Of a stretch of 64,000 bases of DNA, positions 1 to 8,318 are shown piece by piece (position 1 is the first letter of the stretch; each line of letters begins with the position of its first letter). Source of the DNA: Cypionkella sp049896245 (GTDB lineage Bacteria; Pseudomonadota; Alphaproteobacteria; Rhodobacterales; Rhodobacteraceae). Made by a program: the position numbers and the translations under genes. The notes below the pieces were generated by a model, which ran no database searches, was not told the origin of the DNA, and was given only the letters and a program-made list of their open reading frames with translations. The stretch lies in NCBI RefSeq assembly GCF_049896245.1, contig NZ_JAFCTX010000011.1, forward strand, positions 75,308 through 139,307, in the 5' to 3' direction.

Positions 1-31
1 CTCTAGGTTGCGGGACAACAAAGGAACCCCG

Positions 32-745
32 ATGCCCCCCGTCCTGATCACAGCCCACGGCCAACCCTCCAACCCCGCCATCGCTGCGGCTGAACTGGCC
101 GATCTGGCCGCCAAAGTGGCGCAATTCCTGCCCGGTCAAGCCATATCCTCCGCCACCCTTGCCGAACCCGAGGCCCTCAGCGAAGCCATCGCCAAACTCG
201 GGCCCGGCGGCCTGCTGTTCCCGCTTTTCATGGCCGGAGGCTGGTTCACCCGCATCCACCTCCCCGCCCGCCTGACCGCCGCAGGGGCGCAAGGTTGGCA
301 AATCTTGGAACCACTGGGTTGCCTCACCACCCTGCATAACCTCGTCGTGAAGGTGGCACACGAAGCCCTGCAAATCCGCCAAGGCCCTGTCCTGCTCGCC
401 GCGCACGGCTCCTCCAAAACCTTGGTCCCCTCAGATATCGCCGTCCATGTCGCCGCCAAAATCCACGCGGAACTCGGCTGCGAGGTACATGTCGCGTTCA
501 TCGACCAAACCCCACAGCTGAAAGACCTCCCCACGCTTGGAGATCACGCGATCTGCCTGCCGTTTTTCGCAGCCTCTGGCGGCCATGTCACCACCGATAT
601 CCCCGCAGCCCTGAAGCAATCAGGTTTCAGCGGAACCCTGCTGCCCGCCCTCGGCCTGCGCCAAGAAATCCCCGCCCTGATCGCCGAAGCCATCCGTGCC
701 GCCAGCCCGGTTTGTGTGCAGGAGTGTCGGTATAAGCGCGGCTAG
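32..745 (+). CDS. CbiX-like sirohydrochlorin chelatase
   Basis: A 237-residue protein made of two similar halves of the class II chelatase fold. The N-terminal half has ITAHGQPS (His9) and a second His near residue 76; the C-terminal half has LAAHGSSK (His125) and GGHVTTDIP (His185). Chelatases of this type (CbiX/SirB) insert cobalt or iron into sirohydrochlorin. The ATG at 32 is chosen over an upstream TTG because AAGGA lies about 6 bases before it. The window otherwise encodes the late-cobalt-insertion pathway with CobN, so an iron/siroheme role or a cobalt bypass are both possible. Metal specificity cannot be read from the sequence. Confidence 0.8.
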   Translation: MPPVLITAHGQPSNPAIAAAELADLAAKVAQFLPGQAISSATLAEPEALSEAIAKLGPGGLLFPLFMAGGWFTRIHLPARLTAAGAQGWQILEPLGCLTTLHNLVVKVAHEALQIRQGPVLLAAHGSSKTLVPSDIAVHVAAKIHAELGCEVHVAFIDQTPQLKDLPTLGDHAICLPFFAASGGHVTTDIPAALKQSGFSGTLLPALGLRQEIPALIAEAIRAASPVCVQECRYKRG

Positions 746-756
746 AATTGCCCCCT

Positions 757-860
757 TTGCAGAACAAAGCAGCCTCCGGCGGGGATATTTGAGCAGAGAG
801 GATGACCCTGCCGCCAATCATTTCACATTGGCTTAAATACTCCCGCGCGGCGCGCAGCCG
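757..860. repeat. Intergenic repeat patch between convergent genes
   Basis: This short convergent gap contains two pieces of a dispersed intergenic family. One is an inverted copy of the TCAAATATCCCCGCCGG type near 775-793; the other is TTTCACATTGGCTTAAATAC at 826-845 followed by a GC-rich tail. The second piece recurs almost exactly after gltX at 38579-38600, and the CTTAAATACTCCCGCGCGGC part recurs inverted near 29847-29872. A role in termination between convergent genes is inferred from position only. Confidence 0.55.
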
Positions 861-872
861 ACCTCTCAGCCC

Positions 873-2273
873 TCAGACCGTATGCAGATAGAGATCGAAA
901 TCCACTTCCGATACCGTCCGCATCACCCGCGCATATTCTGCCGCTTTGATTGCTGTGAAGGTGCGGTGCATATCCTCGCCCAAAGCGTCCTTCAGGAACG
1001 TCGAGGCCTTCGCAGCCTCAATCGCCGAGCGCCAATCGACCGGAATCGGCGGGGCGTCTGACGCATCGGTGTAACCGTTGCCGGTGGTTTCCGGCCCCGG
1101 GTCCATCTTGTTCGCCATGCCATGCCGCACCCCGGCCAACACGGTGGCCGCCACCAGATACGCACTGGCATCCACCCCGGCCGGACGATGTTCAATGCGG
1201 CGCGCGCGGATATCGCCCGCAGGGATGCGCAGCGCGACCGAGCGGTTGTTCACCCCCCAAGTCGGCGACACCGGCGCGTAAGAATTTGAGGCAAACCGCC
1301 GCCATGAATTGGCGTGCGGCGCGAACACCAGCATCGACTCGGCCATTGTGGCACGCAAACCGCCAATCGCGTGCAGGATCGCGTCGTTATACTGGCCCTC
1401 GACCGCCTCGATGAAGATATTCTTGCCCGCATCATTCAGCATTGAGACGTGGAAATGCATCCCCGACCCGGCGTAATCCTCGTTCGGTTTCGCCATGAAA
1501 CAGGCGGTCACGCCGTGCTGGCGGGCGTGATAGCGCACCATCCGCTTCAGCCGCACCAGATCATCCGCCGCCTGCATCACGTCTTCACGGTAGTGCAGCG
1601 TCAACTCGTACTGCCCCGGCGCAAATTCGGAAATCAGCGTTTCCGCCTTGATCCCGGCCTTCGCCGCATCGGCGTAAACATCGTTGAACAGCGGCAACAT
1701 GCCGTGCAGTTGATCGACCGAATACACGTCGGTTTTGGAGTTGCGCCGCCCGTCCAGCACGTCGCGGGCGGGCACCATTTTGCCATCCGGGCCGCGCTCA
1801 TTCGCCAACAGGAAGAATTCCAACTCGAATGCGCCCGCTGGGTGCAGACCCTCGGTGGCCAAGGCATCGACTTGGCGTTGCAACGCGTGGCGGGGGTCCG
1901 ACGACATCGGCGAGCCGTCAAGGTTATAGACGCACATCAGCACTTCGCCACGCGGTGGTTTGGTGGCATGGATCGGGCGCAGGGTTCCCGGCAGCGGCCA
2001 AGCCCGTCGATCTCCATCGCCCTGATCCCAGATCAGCCCGGTTTCATGCACATCTTCGCCGCAGATATCCAATCCCAAGATCGAAATCGGCAAATGCCGC
2101 CCGGATTTGAACATGCCGAGCAATTCGTGTCGGCGGATGATCTTGCCACGGCCAATGCCATTGGCGTCGTGCAGTACGATGTCAAGCGCCTCAATGTCGG
2201 GATGGGCATCCAGAAAGGCCTCGGCCTCGGCAACGCTGGAACCAGAAGGGCTGTGCATATCGGTCATGGGCAT
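873..2273 (-). CDS. PuuA-like gamma-glutamyl-amine ligase (glutamine synthetase family)
   Basis: A 466-residue glutamine synthetase family protein. It has the C-terminal catalytic beta-grasp signatures FELEFFLL, GSGMHFHVSM and RIPAGDIRARRIEHRPAG, and fits the gamma-glutamylputrescine synthetase (PuuA/PauA) subgroup better than nitrogen-assimilating GlnA. Members of this group ligate glutamate to an amine using ATP. Its start codon lies 1 base after the stop of the class III aminotransferase, so it is the last gene of the aruH-aruI operon. The natural amine is unknown; agmatine, putrescine or another product of arginine breakdown are the candidates suggested by context. Confidence 0.85.
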   Translation of the reverse strand: MPMTDMHSPSGSSVAEAEAFLDAHPDIEALDIVLHDANGIGRGKIIRRHELLGMFKSGRHLPISILGLDICGEDVHETGLIWDQGDGDRRAWPLPGTLRPIHATKPPRGEVLMCVYNLDGSPMSSDPRHALQRQVDALATEGLHPAGAFELEFFLLANERGPDGKMVPARDVLDGRRNSKTDVYSVDQLHGMLPLFNDVYADAAKAGIKAETLISEFAPGQYELTLHYREDVMQAADDLVRLKRMVRYHARQHGVTACFMAKPNEDYAGSGMHFHVSMLNDAGKNIFIEAVEGQYNDAILHAIGGLRATMAESMLVFAPHANSWRRFASNSYAPVSPTWGVNNRSVALRIPAGDIRARRIEHRPAGVDASAYLVAATVLAGVRHGMANKMDPGPETTGNGYTDASDAPPIPVDWRSAIEAAKASTFLKDALGEDMHRTFTAIKAAEYARVMRTVSEVDFDLYLHTV

Positions 2274-2274
2274 C

Positions 2275-3639
2275 TCAAAATAACTCAGACAAGGTTTCGT
2301 CGAAGGCGGCGATCAGGCGATCGACCTGACGTTTCTGGGTGGCGGGGCTGATCAGCATCATGTTGTGGAAGGGTGCGATCAGGCAGCCCCGGTTCAGGAG
2401 GGCAACATGCAGCGCGGATTCCACGGATGGCTGATGCGCCAGCGCGGCCTCGGTGCCGTTGTGCAACGGGCCGGGGGCGCAGATGAACTCCACCCGCGCG
2501 CCAACCCGCACCACATGCCATGGCGCTTTGTGGCGGGCGATGGATTTGCCCAGACCCTGCGCCAGACGGTGTGCGAGGCTTTCCATATGGGCATAGTTTT
2601 TCGCCGTCATCACGTCCGAAAGCGTGGCTTTCAGACAGGCGAACTGCATCGGATTGGCCGAAAGCGTGGTGCCCATACCGGAATGTCCCGGCGCGCGGGC
2701 GGCATTGGCGGCCTCATAGCGGGCAGCAGTTTCCGGGGTGAGGCCCCAGACAGCGGTGGGCATCCCGCCCGCCACACACTTGCCGACAACAAAGATATCG
2801 GGCGTCAGGCCATAGACGCCCGTGTAGCCGCCCAAACCGCTGGAGATCGTATGAGTCTCGTCGATCATCAACAGCGCGCCGTATTTCAGCGACAAAGCGC
2901 GCAAACCGTCATGAAAGCCGGTGTCGGGGAGGACCATGCAAGAGTTGGTCATCACCGGCTCGGTCAGGATTGCGGCGACATCGCCCTTGGAAAGGGCTGC
3001 TTCCACTCCGGCCAAGTCATTGAATTCGCATGCCACAGCGCCGAGCGTCAGGTCGGCCACTTGCCCCATCAGCCCCTCGCGGTTCTGCGTCACACCGTTG
3101 GAAAGCTCGACCATCGTGTCATCGACAGTGCCGTGATAGCAGCCGTTGAACACCAGAATTTTCGCGCGGCCCGTGATGGCGCGGGCGACCCTTATGGCGA
3201 AACGGTTGGCATCGGTGGCGGTGGTGGCGATCTGCCAGCGGAAATTTCCGAAACGCGTCGTCAACAGCCGGCCGGCGTCCAAAGCATCCTCGGAGGGTAG
3301 CATATAGGTCAGCCCGCGCGAAGCCTGACGGCGGATGGCTTTGGCGACGGGGGCAGGCGAGTGGCCGAACATGCTGCCGGTGTCGCCAAGACAAAAATCG
3401 TCGATCTCATAGCCGTCGATATCAGTGATCCGCGCGCCCTTGGCCTTTGTAATCAATGGCAAATGCGGCATCGGCCAGTCTTTCATCCAATGCAAAGGCA
3501 CGCCGTCAAGGAAAGCATCCGCGCCCTGATCCAGCGCCGCGCGGGCCTTCGGGCGACCTTGCGCAAAACGTTTGGCTTCACGGGCGCGCAGCTTTTCCAG
3601 ACGGTCTGGGTGAATTCCGGCGATCAGAGACTCGGACAT
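2275..3639 (-). CDS. Class III PLP aminotransferase (HemL-like)
   Basis: A 454-residue fold-type I aminotransferase of class III, close in layout to glutamate-1-semialdehyde aminomutase. Visible features are the PLP-binding LLMIDETHT segment and the Schiff-base lysine in VVGKCVAGGMP (about Lys287). The reading frame stays open upstream, but the start is set at the ATG at 3639 because AAAGGTG precedes it and the upstream extension would run into the end of aruI. It sits third in the TetR-aruH-aruI operon, ahead of the ligase gene. Context suggests it transaminates an aldehyde or amine made in this pathway, but the substrate is not evident. It is unlikely to be the main HemL. Confidence 0.85.
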   Translation of the reverse strand: MSESLIAGIHPDRLEKLRAREAKRFAQGRPKARAALDQGADAFLDGVPLHWMKDWPMPHLPLITKAKGARITDIDGYEIDDFCLGDTGSMFGHSPAPVAKAIRRQASRGLTYMLPSEDALDAGRLLTTRFGNFRWQIATTATDANRFAIRVARAITGRAKILVFNGCYHGTVDDTMVELSNGVTQNREGLMGQVADLTLGAVACEFNDLAGVEAALSKGDVAAILTEPVMTNSCMVLPDTGFHDGLRALSLKYGALLMIDETHTISSGLGGYTGVYGLTPDIFVVGKCVAGGMPTAVWGLTPETAARYEAANAARAPGHSGMGTTLSANPMQFACLKATLSDVMTAKNYAHMESLAHRLAQGLGKSIARHKAPWHVVRVGARVEFICAPGPLHNGTEAALAHQPSVESALHVALLNRGCLIAPFHNMMLISPATQKRQVDRLIAAFDETLSELF

Positions 3640-3721
3640 CAGGGGGCACCTTTCAGGACTTATTGCCTTATGCCAAATAATTTGATCAAAAGAAAGGGGC
3701 GCAACAGCTGCGCCCCGAAAT

Positions 3722-3765
3722 CGGAATTCGCGCGAATTCCGTCTACGATTTCCGCTGCGGAAATC
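3722..3765. repeat. Twin-palindrome element after aruI
   Basis: Two back-to-back palindromes fill the gap just after the aruI stop codon: a perfect 20-base palindrome CGGAATTCGCGCGAATTCCG at 3722-3741, and GATTTCCGC/GCGGAAATC around a single T at 3747-3765. The same pair in the same relative arrangement occurs directly after ghrA at 19474-19519. It probably folds as two hairpins in the transcript and may limit read-through into the aminotransferase gene. Confidence 0.75.
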
Positions 3766-3767
3766 GG

Positions 3768-5336
3768 CTACCTTGCCACCCGCACCTCGATCATCCTTGG
3801 ACCGTTGTGTGGTTGGATCAGCGCAGCGTGCAGCGCTTCTGGGTCCAACGCCACGCTCGCAAACGGCAGATCGCAGGCCGCAGCAAACGGTTCCATGTTC
3901 AGGGGCGAAGGCGAACACCCGATCACCTCGGTATTCGCGCCGCGCATGGCATCGGCGATCTCGCCAAACGCCGCGTTGTTCCACACGATAAAGGTGATCG
4001 GCAAACGCTCATCCACCGCCGTACGCAATTCACCGGGGCTGAATTGCAAGCCGCCGTCGCCGATCAGGCAGACCACCTCCGCCCCCGGTGCCGCCAAAGC
4101 CGCCCCCACCGCAGCCCCCGGCCCATAGCCCAAGGCGCCAAAACCCGTGGCTGCATTGAAAAACCCACCCGCGCGGTCGTGGTCGTAATAAAGGTTCGCG
4201 GCATAGATCGCTTGGGTGCTATCGCCCACGATCAGTGCCCCCGGCATGGCAGAACGAATGGTTTCCACCATTTCCAACCGGCCCGGCATCAGCACATCCA
4301 GCTCGCCAAGTTCAGCGCGCGCCGACACCCGAGCTTTCTCAGCCCTCGCCACGCCGTCCGTCTTCTTCTGCGACACCAGCGGCAACAGCCCCACCATCAC
4401 CGCGCCCGCATCGCCGTGCAGGGCCACCGCTGCCTTGTGCCGCCCCAACTGCTTGGCGCAAATATCCACCCGGATCATCCCCGACAGATCGGGGAAATGA
4501 CCACGCACATACATGTCATAATCGGTCGGGCCAAATTCGGTGCCAATCGCCAGCACCTGATCTGCCGCCGCGATCAAAGCACGCGGCGCATCCAAGCTGG
4601 GCGAGGCGGGCACCACCAACGGATGCCGATACATCATCCCGCGCGCGTTCACCGTCTGCACAACCGGAGCGTCCAGCTTGTCGGCCAAGGCCTGCAACGC
4701 CGCCTCTTGCCCGCGCGCCCCGCCGCCTGCCAAAATCACCACGCGAGACGCCGCGTTCAACTTCGCCACCGCCGCCGAAAGATCCGGCACTGCCGCTATG
4801 GGCAAATCCGCAGGTGGCGCTAAAGCGTAACAGTCCAGCGGCATCACATCGGTCGGCACCTCGATATGCACAGGCCCCGGACGCCCGGTCGCCATGGTGG
4901 CGAATGCCCAGTCTAAAACCTCACCCACCTCTGACGCATCCCTGATCTGCCGTGTCGGGCACAAGGGCCGCACCATCGCCGCCTGATCCGGCAACTCGTG
5001 CAACAGCCCCAGACCCAAGCCCAGTGAATCGCGACGGTTCACCCCGGAAATCACCAGCATCGGCACCGAGTCCGCCGCCGCTTGCCCCATCGCGGTCAAG
5101 GCGTTCAAAATCCCCGGCCCTGTGATCACCAAGGCCACCCCCGGCTTGCCCGAGACCCGCGCATAGCCATCGGCCATAAAGGCGCAGCCTTGTTCGTGCC
5201 GCGCCGTCACATGGCGGATCGAACTGCCCGACAGCCCGCGATACATCTCAACGGTATGCACGCCGGGGATGCCGAAGATTACCTCAACCCCGCGCGCCGC
5301 CAAGCCTTCAACCAAACGCTCACCAACCGTCTTCAT
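3768..5336 (-). CDS. aruI: 2-ketoarginine (5-guanidino-2-oxopentanoate) decarboxylase, AruI-like
   Basis: A 522-residue thiamine-diphosphate enzyme with acetolactate-synthase architecture. The N-terminal Pyr domain carries the activating glutamate in ARHEQG (Glu48), followed by a central domain and a C-terminal PP domain with the ThDP motif LIGDGGLQF ending in WNN. The pairing with an AruH-like transaminase points to AruI, which decarboxylates 2-ketoarginine to 4-guanidinobutyraldehyde in the arginine transaminase pathway. The start at 5336 overlaps the aruH stop as ATGA; an upstream in-frame start would lie inside aruH. A generic acetolactate-synthase-like role is the alternative, but no small subunit gene is nearby. 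Confidence 0.8.
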   Translation of the reverse strand: MKTVGERLVEGLAARGVEVIFGIPGVHTVEMYRGLSGSSIRHVTARHEQGCAFMADGYARVSGKPGVALVITGPGILNALTAMGQAAADSVPMLVISGVNRRDSLGLGLGLLHELPDQAAMVRPLCPTRQIRDASEVGEVLDWAFATMATGRPGPVHIEVPTDVMPLDCYALAPPADLPIAAVPDLSAAVAKLNAASRVVILAGGGARGQEAALQALADKLDAPVVQTVNARGMMYRHPLVVPASPSLDAPRALIAAADQVLAIGTEFGPTDYDMYVRGHFPDLSGMIRVDICAKQLGRHKAAVALHGDAGAVMVGLLPLVSQKKTDGVARAEKARVSARAELGELDVLMPGRLEMVETIRSAMPGALIVGDSTQAIYAANLYYDHDRAGGFFNAATGFGALGYGPGAAVGAALAAPGAEVVCLIGDGGLQFSPGELRTAVDERLPITFIVWNNAAFGEIADAMRGANTEVIGCSPSPLNMEPFAAACDLPFASVALDPEALHAALIQPHNGPRMIEVRVAR

Positions 5337-6520
5337 GCCGCCATTCCCTGCTTCAGCGCCGCATAGCGTGCGATCCGCTTGCACGCCTCAATCACCAAAG
5401 CATCCTCTTGCGTCAGACTGATCCTGATCCAACCCGCCAGTGCCGCACCGAAACTTTCGCCCGGCATCACAGCGACACCTTCATCGGCGAGCAACCCCAG
5501 TGCAAAACACTCACCGCTGAGCCCCGTGGCATTGACATTCACCACAGTGAACATCCCGGCATCGGGCTTATGCACAGATAACCCATTCACCCCGTTCAGA
5601 TTTTCATAAATCAACGCGGCACGGCCTGCGAAGCGCGTCGCCATCCCATGGGCCACTTCCGAAGGCACCGAGACTGCCAAAGCCGTCATATCCGCGATGA
5701 ACGGTTGGTTGCCGAACAACATGGTTTCCGCCACCGGCAAAAGCTTCGCCGAGAACTCCTCTGGCCCGACGCACCAACCTGAGCGGAACCCCGGTGCCGC
5801 GTGCGATTTCGAGATTGACGACGCCACCACCACCCGATCTGCCAGATCAGCATTGTCCAACGGCGAGGCAAATACCCCACCCGCAAACACCAATTCCTCA
5901 TAAACCTCGTCGCTCAGCATCCATAGATCATGCTGTTTCGCCAAAGCCCCCAAGGCCGCAATATCCGCAGCCGTCAGAATAGCCCCGGTCGGATTATGCG
6001 GTGTGTTCAGAAAAATCATCCGGCTGCGCGGAGTGATCCGTGCGGCCACATCCGCCGCCTGCATCCGAAAGCCATACTCGGGCCTGAGCGGCACTGGCAC
6101 CGCGACAGCGCCGGTCGCGGCAATCAACCCCTCATAGGTCGCATACAAAGGATCGCCGACCAGCACCTCATCGCCCGGCCCGGTCAGCGTCAACAGCACC
6201 GCATAAAGCGAGGTCTGCGTGCCGGGCAGGCAGGCGATTTGCTCAGGTGAAATCGCGCGGCCTGTGCGCGCCGAATAGCGCGCGGCCAATGCCTCAAGCA
6301 AGGCAGGCTCACCCCGGCCATTGGAATAGCCCAGACGTCCGGCATCCATCGACCGTTGCGCTTCCGCGATCAAGGTGGGCGGCGTCGCCACATCCGGCTC
6401 GCCAATCGTCAGTTGAATCACCGGAAGACCCTGCGCCTGCATGGCTTTAGCGCGGGCGTGAATTTCCCATTTCGCGCCGCCCAGATGGGCAAGGCGTTCG
6501 GTGATGGCGGCGTATTTCAT
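5333..6520 (-). CDS. aruH: Arginine:pyruvate transaminase, AruH-like
   Basis: A 395-residue class I/II aminotransferase. Key residues seen are Asn176 in HNPTGA, Asp204 in LSDEVYEEL and the Schiff-base Lys238 in SISKSHA. The N-terminus (MKYAAITERL and a WEIHARA segment) and the spacing of motifs resemble Pseudomonas AruH, which starts catabolism by transferring the amino group of L-arginine to pyruvate. It overlaps the tetR-like gene upstream and aruI downstream, each by an ATGA. The AruI-like neighbour is the main support for arginine rather than another amino acid as substrate. Confidence 0.8.
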   Translation of the reverse strand: MKYAAITERLAHLGGAKWEIHARAKAMQAQGLPVIQLTIGEPDVATPPTLIAEAQRSMDAGRLGYSNGRGEPALLEALAARYSARTGRAISPEQIACLPGTQTSLYAVLLTLTGPGDEVLVGDPLYATYEGLIAATGAVAVPVPLRPEYGFRMQAADVAARITPRSRMIFLNTPHNPTGAILTAADIAALGALAKQHDLWMLSDEVYEELVFAGGVFASPLDNADLADRVVVASSISKSHAAPGFRSGWCVGPEEFSAKLLPVAETMLFGNQPFIADMTALAVSVPSEVAHGMATRFAGRAALIYENLNGVNGLSVHKPDAGMFTVVNVNATGLSGECFALGLLADEGVAVMPGESFGAALAGWIRISLTQEDALVIEACKRIARYAALKQGMAA

Positions 6521-7161
6521 GGCAAGGTCCGATCTGGCTGATAAGCAGCAACAAGGTCAATATTCAGAATGGCACCAACCGACGTCAGTGCTATGGCGGG
6601 GATTTCGCCAAGCTCGAAAGCTTCGGGCAGGATCGAGCCTTCCAGCCACAACCCGTCAATCACTCCATTGCAGGCGATGGCGTCGCGGCGCAGCTGTGCG
6701 TCGCCGACAGAACGGGCCAGGGCGGCAATCAGCCCCTGCAGCATGTTGCGAAACGCCAGATAGTTCGCGGTGTGGATGTTGCGCATCGCGGGATTGCTGC
6801 GCACATCATGCACGAACGCCGCCCATAGCCCTACCGCCACCGGGTCCGCCACCGGAGGACTGACCGATGCCACCACGAAATTCGCCAGCCGGGCCGTGGC
6901 GTCATCCGGCCCACCCTGCAGCACCGCCGCCGAATCCACGATCATTTGCTCCATCAACCGATGATAAGCGACGCGGGTAAGGTCTTCTTTCGAGGTGAAA
7001 TAATGCCGGATCAACCCCGGCGTAACGCCCGCACGGTCGGCAATCGCCCGCACCGTTGCCGCATGAAGCCCGCCTTCCGCAACCAGATCAAGCGCTGCTG
7101 CGATCAAATCCTCGCGGCGACGTTCTTCACTTTCCCGGCGGTAAGGGCGGCGGTCTGCCAT
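6517..7161 (-). CDS. TetR family regulator with BetI-like C-terminus
   Basis: A 214-residue repressor. The N-terminal TetR helix-turn-helix spans about residues 37-62 (TVRAIADRAGVTPGLIRHYF), and the C-terminal ligand domain resembles the BetI_C type. It is the first gene of the arginine operon, overlapping aruH by ATGA. Autogenous control is therefore likely, perhaps through the dyad at 7177-7192. The inducer is probably an intermediate of the pathway, but nothing in the sequence fixes it. Confidence 0.85.
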   Translation of the reverse strand: MADRRPYRRESEERRREDLIAAALDLVAEGGLHAATVRAIADRAGVTPGLIRHYFTSKEDLTRVAYHRLMEQMIVDSAAVLQGGPDDATARLANFVVASVSPPVADPVAVGLWAAFVHDVRSNPAMRNIHTANYLAFRNMLQGLIAALARSVGDAQLRRDAIACNGVIDGLWLEGSILPEAFELGEIPAIALTSVGAILNIDLVAAYQPDRTLP

Positions 7162-7176
7162 CGTGAGCCATTCTTG

Positions 7177-7192
7177 TTATACGATTGTGTAA
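7177..7192. promoter_or_regulatory. Candidate TetR operator dyad
   Basis: The 16-base sequence TTATACGATTGTGTAA is an interrupted dyad with half-sites TTATAC and GTGTAA and one mismatch. It lies 15 bases upstream of the tetR-like start codon in an AT-richer stretch. Position and symmetry are what a self-regulating TetR-family repressor would need. No experimental or comparative support is visible here. Confidence 0.4.
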
Positions 7193-7337
7193 TTCAGCCT
7201 TAATATGAGGCGGAGTTGGCGGTGTTGCAAGTGTTACGGAAAGTTCTGCTGGTTCGTGCGCAAACACCTGTACCGCGCACAAGCATCAATCTAGCGCAAA
7301 TTGGCCTGACCACAAAGCGGGGAAATTTGAGGTGTAG

Positions 7338-8270
7338 TCAGTGCGGTAGCGTCCGATTGTGGTGCATCAAGGCTTCTGCAGAGCCCGCGACATCCTTGTG
7401 GATGATCACATCGGTCTGCGGATAGGCCTGCAAAATCGCGCGCCGCAACGCCGCCCCAATCGCGTGGGCGTCGCGCAAAGACTGCTCGCCATCCAACTCG
7501 ATATGCAGGTTGACGAAGACCTTGCTGCCCGCCATCCGGGTTTTCAGATCATGATGCCCACGCACTCCCGGCCAAGTGTCCGCCATTGCTGCGATGGCTG
7601 TGACAATCGCAGGATCTGCGGTGCGATCCATCAGCGCATCAAACGCGCCCTTGCCGATCCGCACCGCCCCCACCGCCATAATCGCCGCCGCCGTCAGCGC
7701 CACCACCGAATCGATGCTGCCCAGCCCAAAGCTTTTCGAGGCCCAAAGCGAGATGATCGCCCCGATATTCGGCAGCAGATCGCCCATGTAGTGCAAGCGG
7801 TCCGCCGCCACCACCCGGCTGCCGGTGCGCTTGGCGACCCGGCCCTGCCACCACACCAGCGCCACAGTCAGCGCCACCGAGACACCCATCACCAGCATCC
7901 CCTCGCCTTCGCCGACCAGATGCGGCTGGGCTGGCCCCAAAAGCCGCGCCACCGCCGCCCAAGTGATCACCCCCGCCGAGATCAGCACGAAAAACGCCTG
8001 CCCCAACGCCGCCAGATCCTCGGCTGAACTATGGCCAAAGGCATGATCGTCGTCCGCAGGCTTGGCGGCATAAATCAGCGCCGCCATTGCGCCCAAAGAC
8101 ACCATCAGATCCATCGCGCTGTCCGCCAGCGAGGCCGCGACCGACAGCGACCCTGTGGTGCCATAGGCCCAAAGCTTCAGCCCCACCATCACCCCGGCAA
8201 TCGCCACCGAAGCAAGCCCCGCCGACAGATTCAACTTCATGCTGTCGGATGTGCTCATCTTCCGCTCCAT
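7338..8270 (-). CDS. Cation diffusion facilitator, FieF-like
   Basis: A 310-residue inner-membrane cation/proton antiporter of the CDF family, with about six transmembrane helices and a C-terminal cytoplasmic metal-sensing domain. The transport site is intact: Asp50 and Asp54 in LADSAMD, and His160 and Asp164 in LHYMGD. The DDDHAFGHSSAEDLAAL segment is typical of FieF-type zinc/iron exporters. The downstream ATG (MSTSDSM) five codons in is an equally good start. It stands alone, 47 bases after the SH3 gene start region is passed on the same strand. The metal is unknown. Confidence 0.85.
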   Translation of the reverse strand: MERKMSTSDSMKLNLSAGLASVAIAGVMVGLKLWAYGTTGSLSVAASLADSAMDLMVSLGAMAALIYAAKPADDDHAFGHSSAEDLAALGQAFFVLISAGVITWAAVARLLGPAQPHLVGEGEGMLVMGVSVALTVALVWWQGRVAKRTGSRVVAADRLHYMGDLLPNIGAIISLWASKSFGLGSIDSVVALTAAAIMAVGAVRIGKGAFDALMDRTADPAIVTAIAAMADTWPGVRGHHDLKTRMAGSKVFVNLHIELDGEQSLRDAHAIGAALRRAILQAYPQTDVIIHKDVAGSAEALMHHNRTLPH

Positions 8271-8318
8271 AAACCCGGACCCGCGCCCTAAACCCCAGAG
8301 CGTCGCGCTGCAAGGCTA

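Noticed and set aside
3768..5336. aruI read as the catalytic subunit of acetolactate synthase (ilvB)
   Set aside because: There is no ilvH-type small subunit next to it, while the adjacent AruH-like transaminase fits the arginine route.
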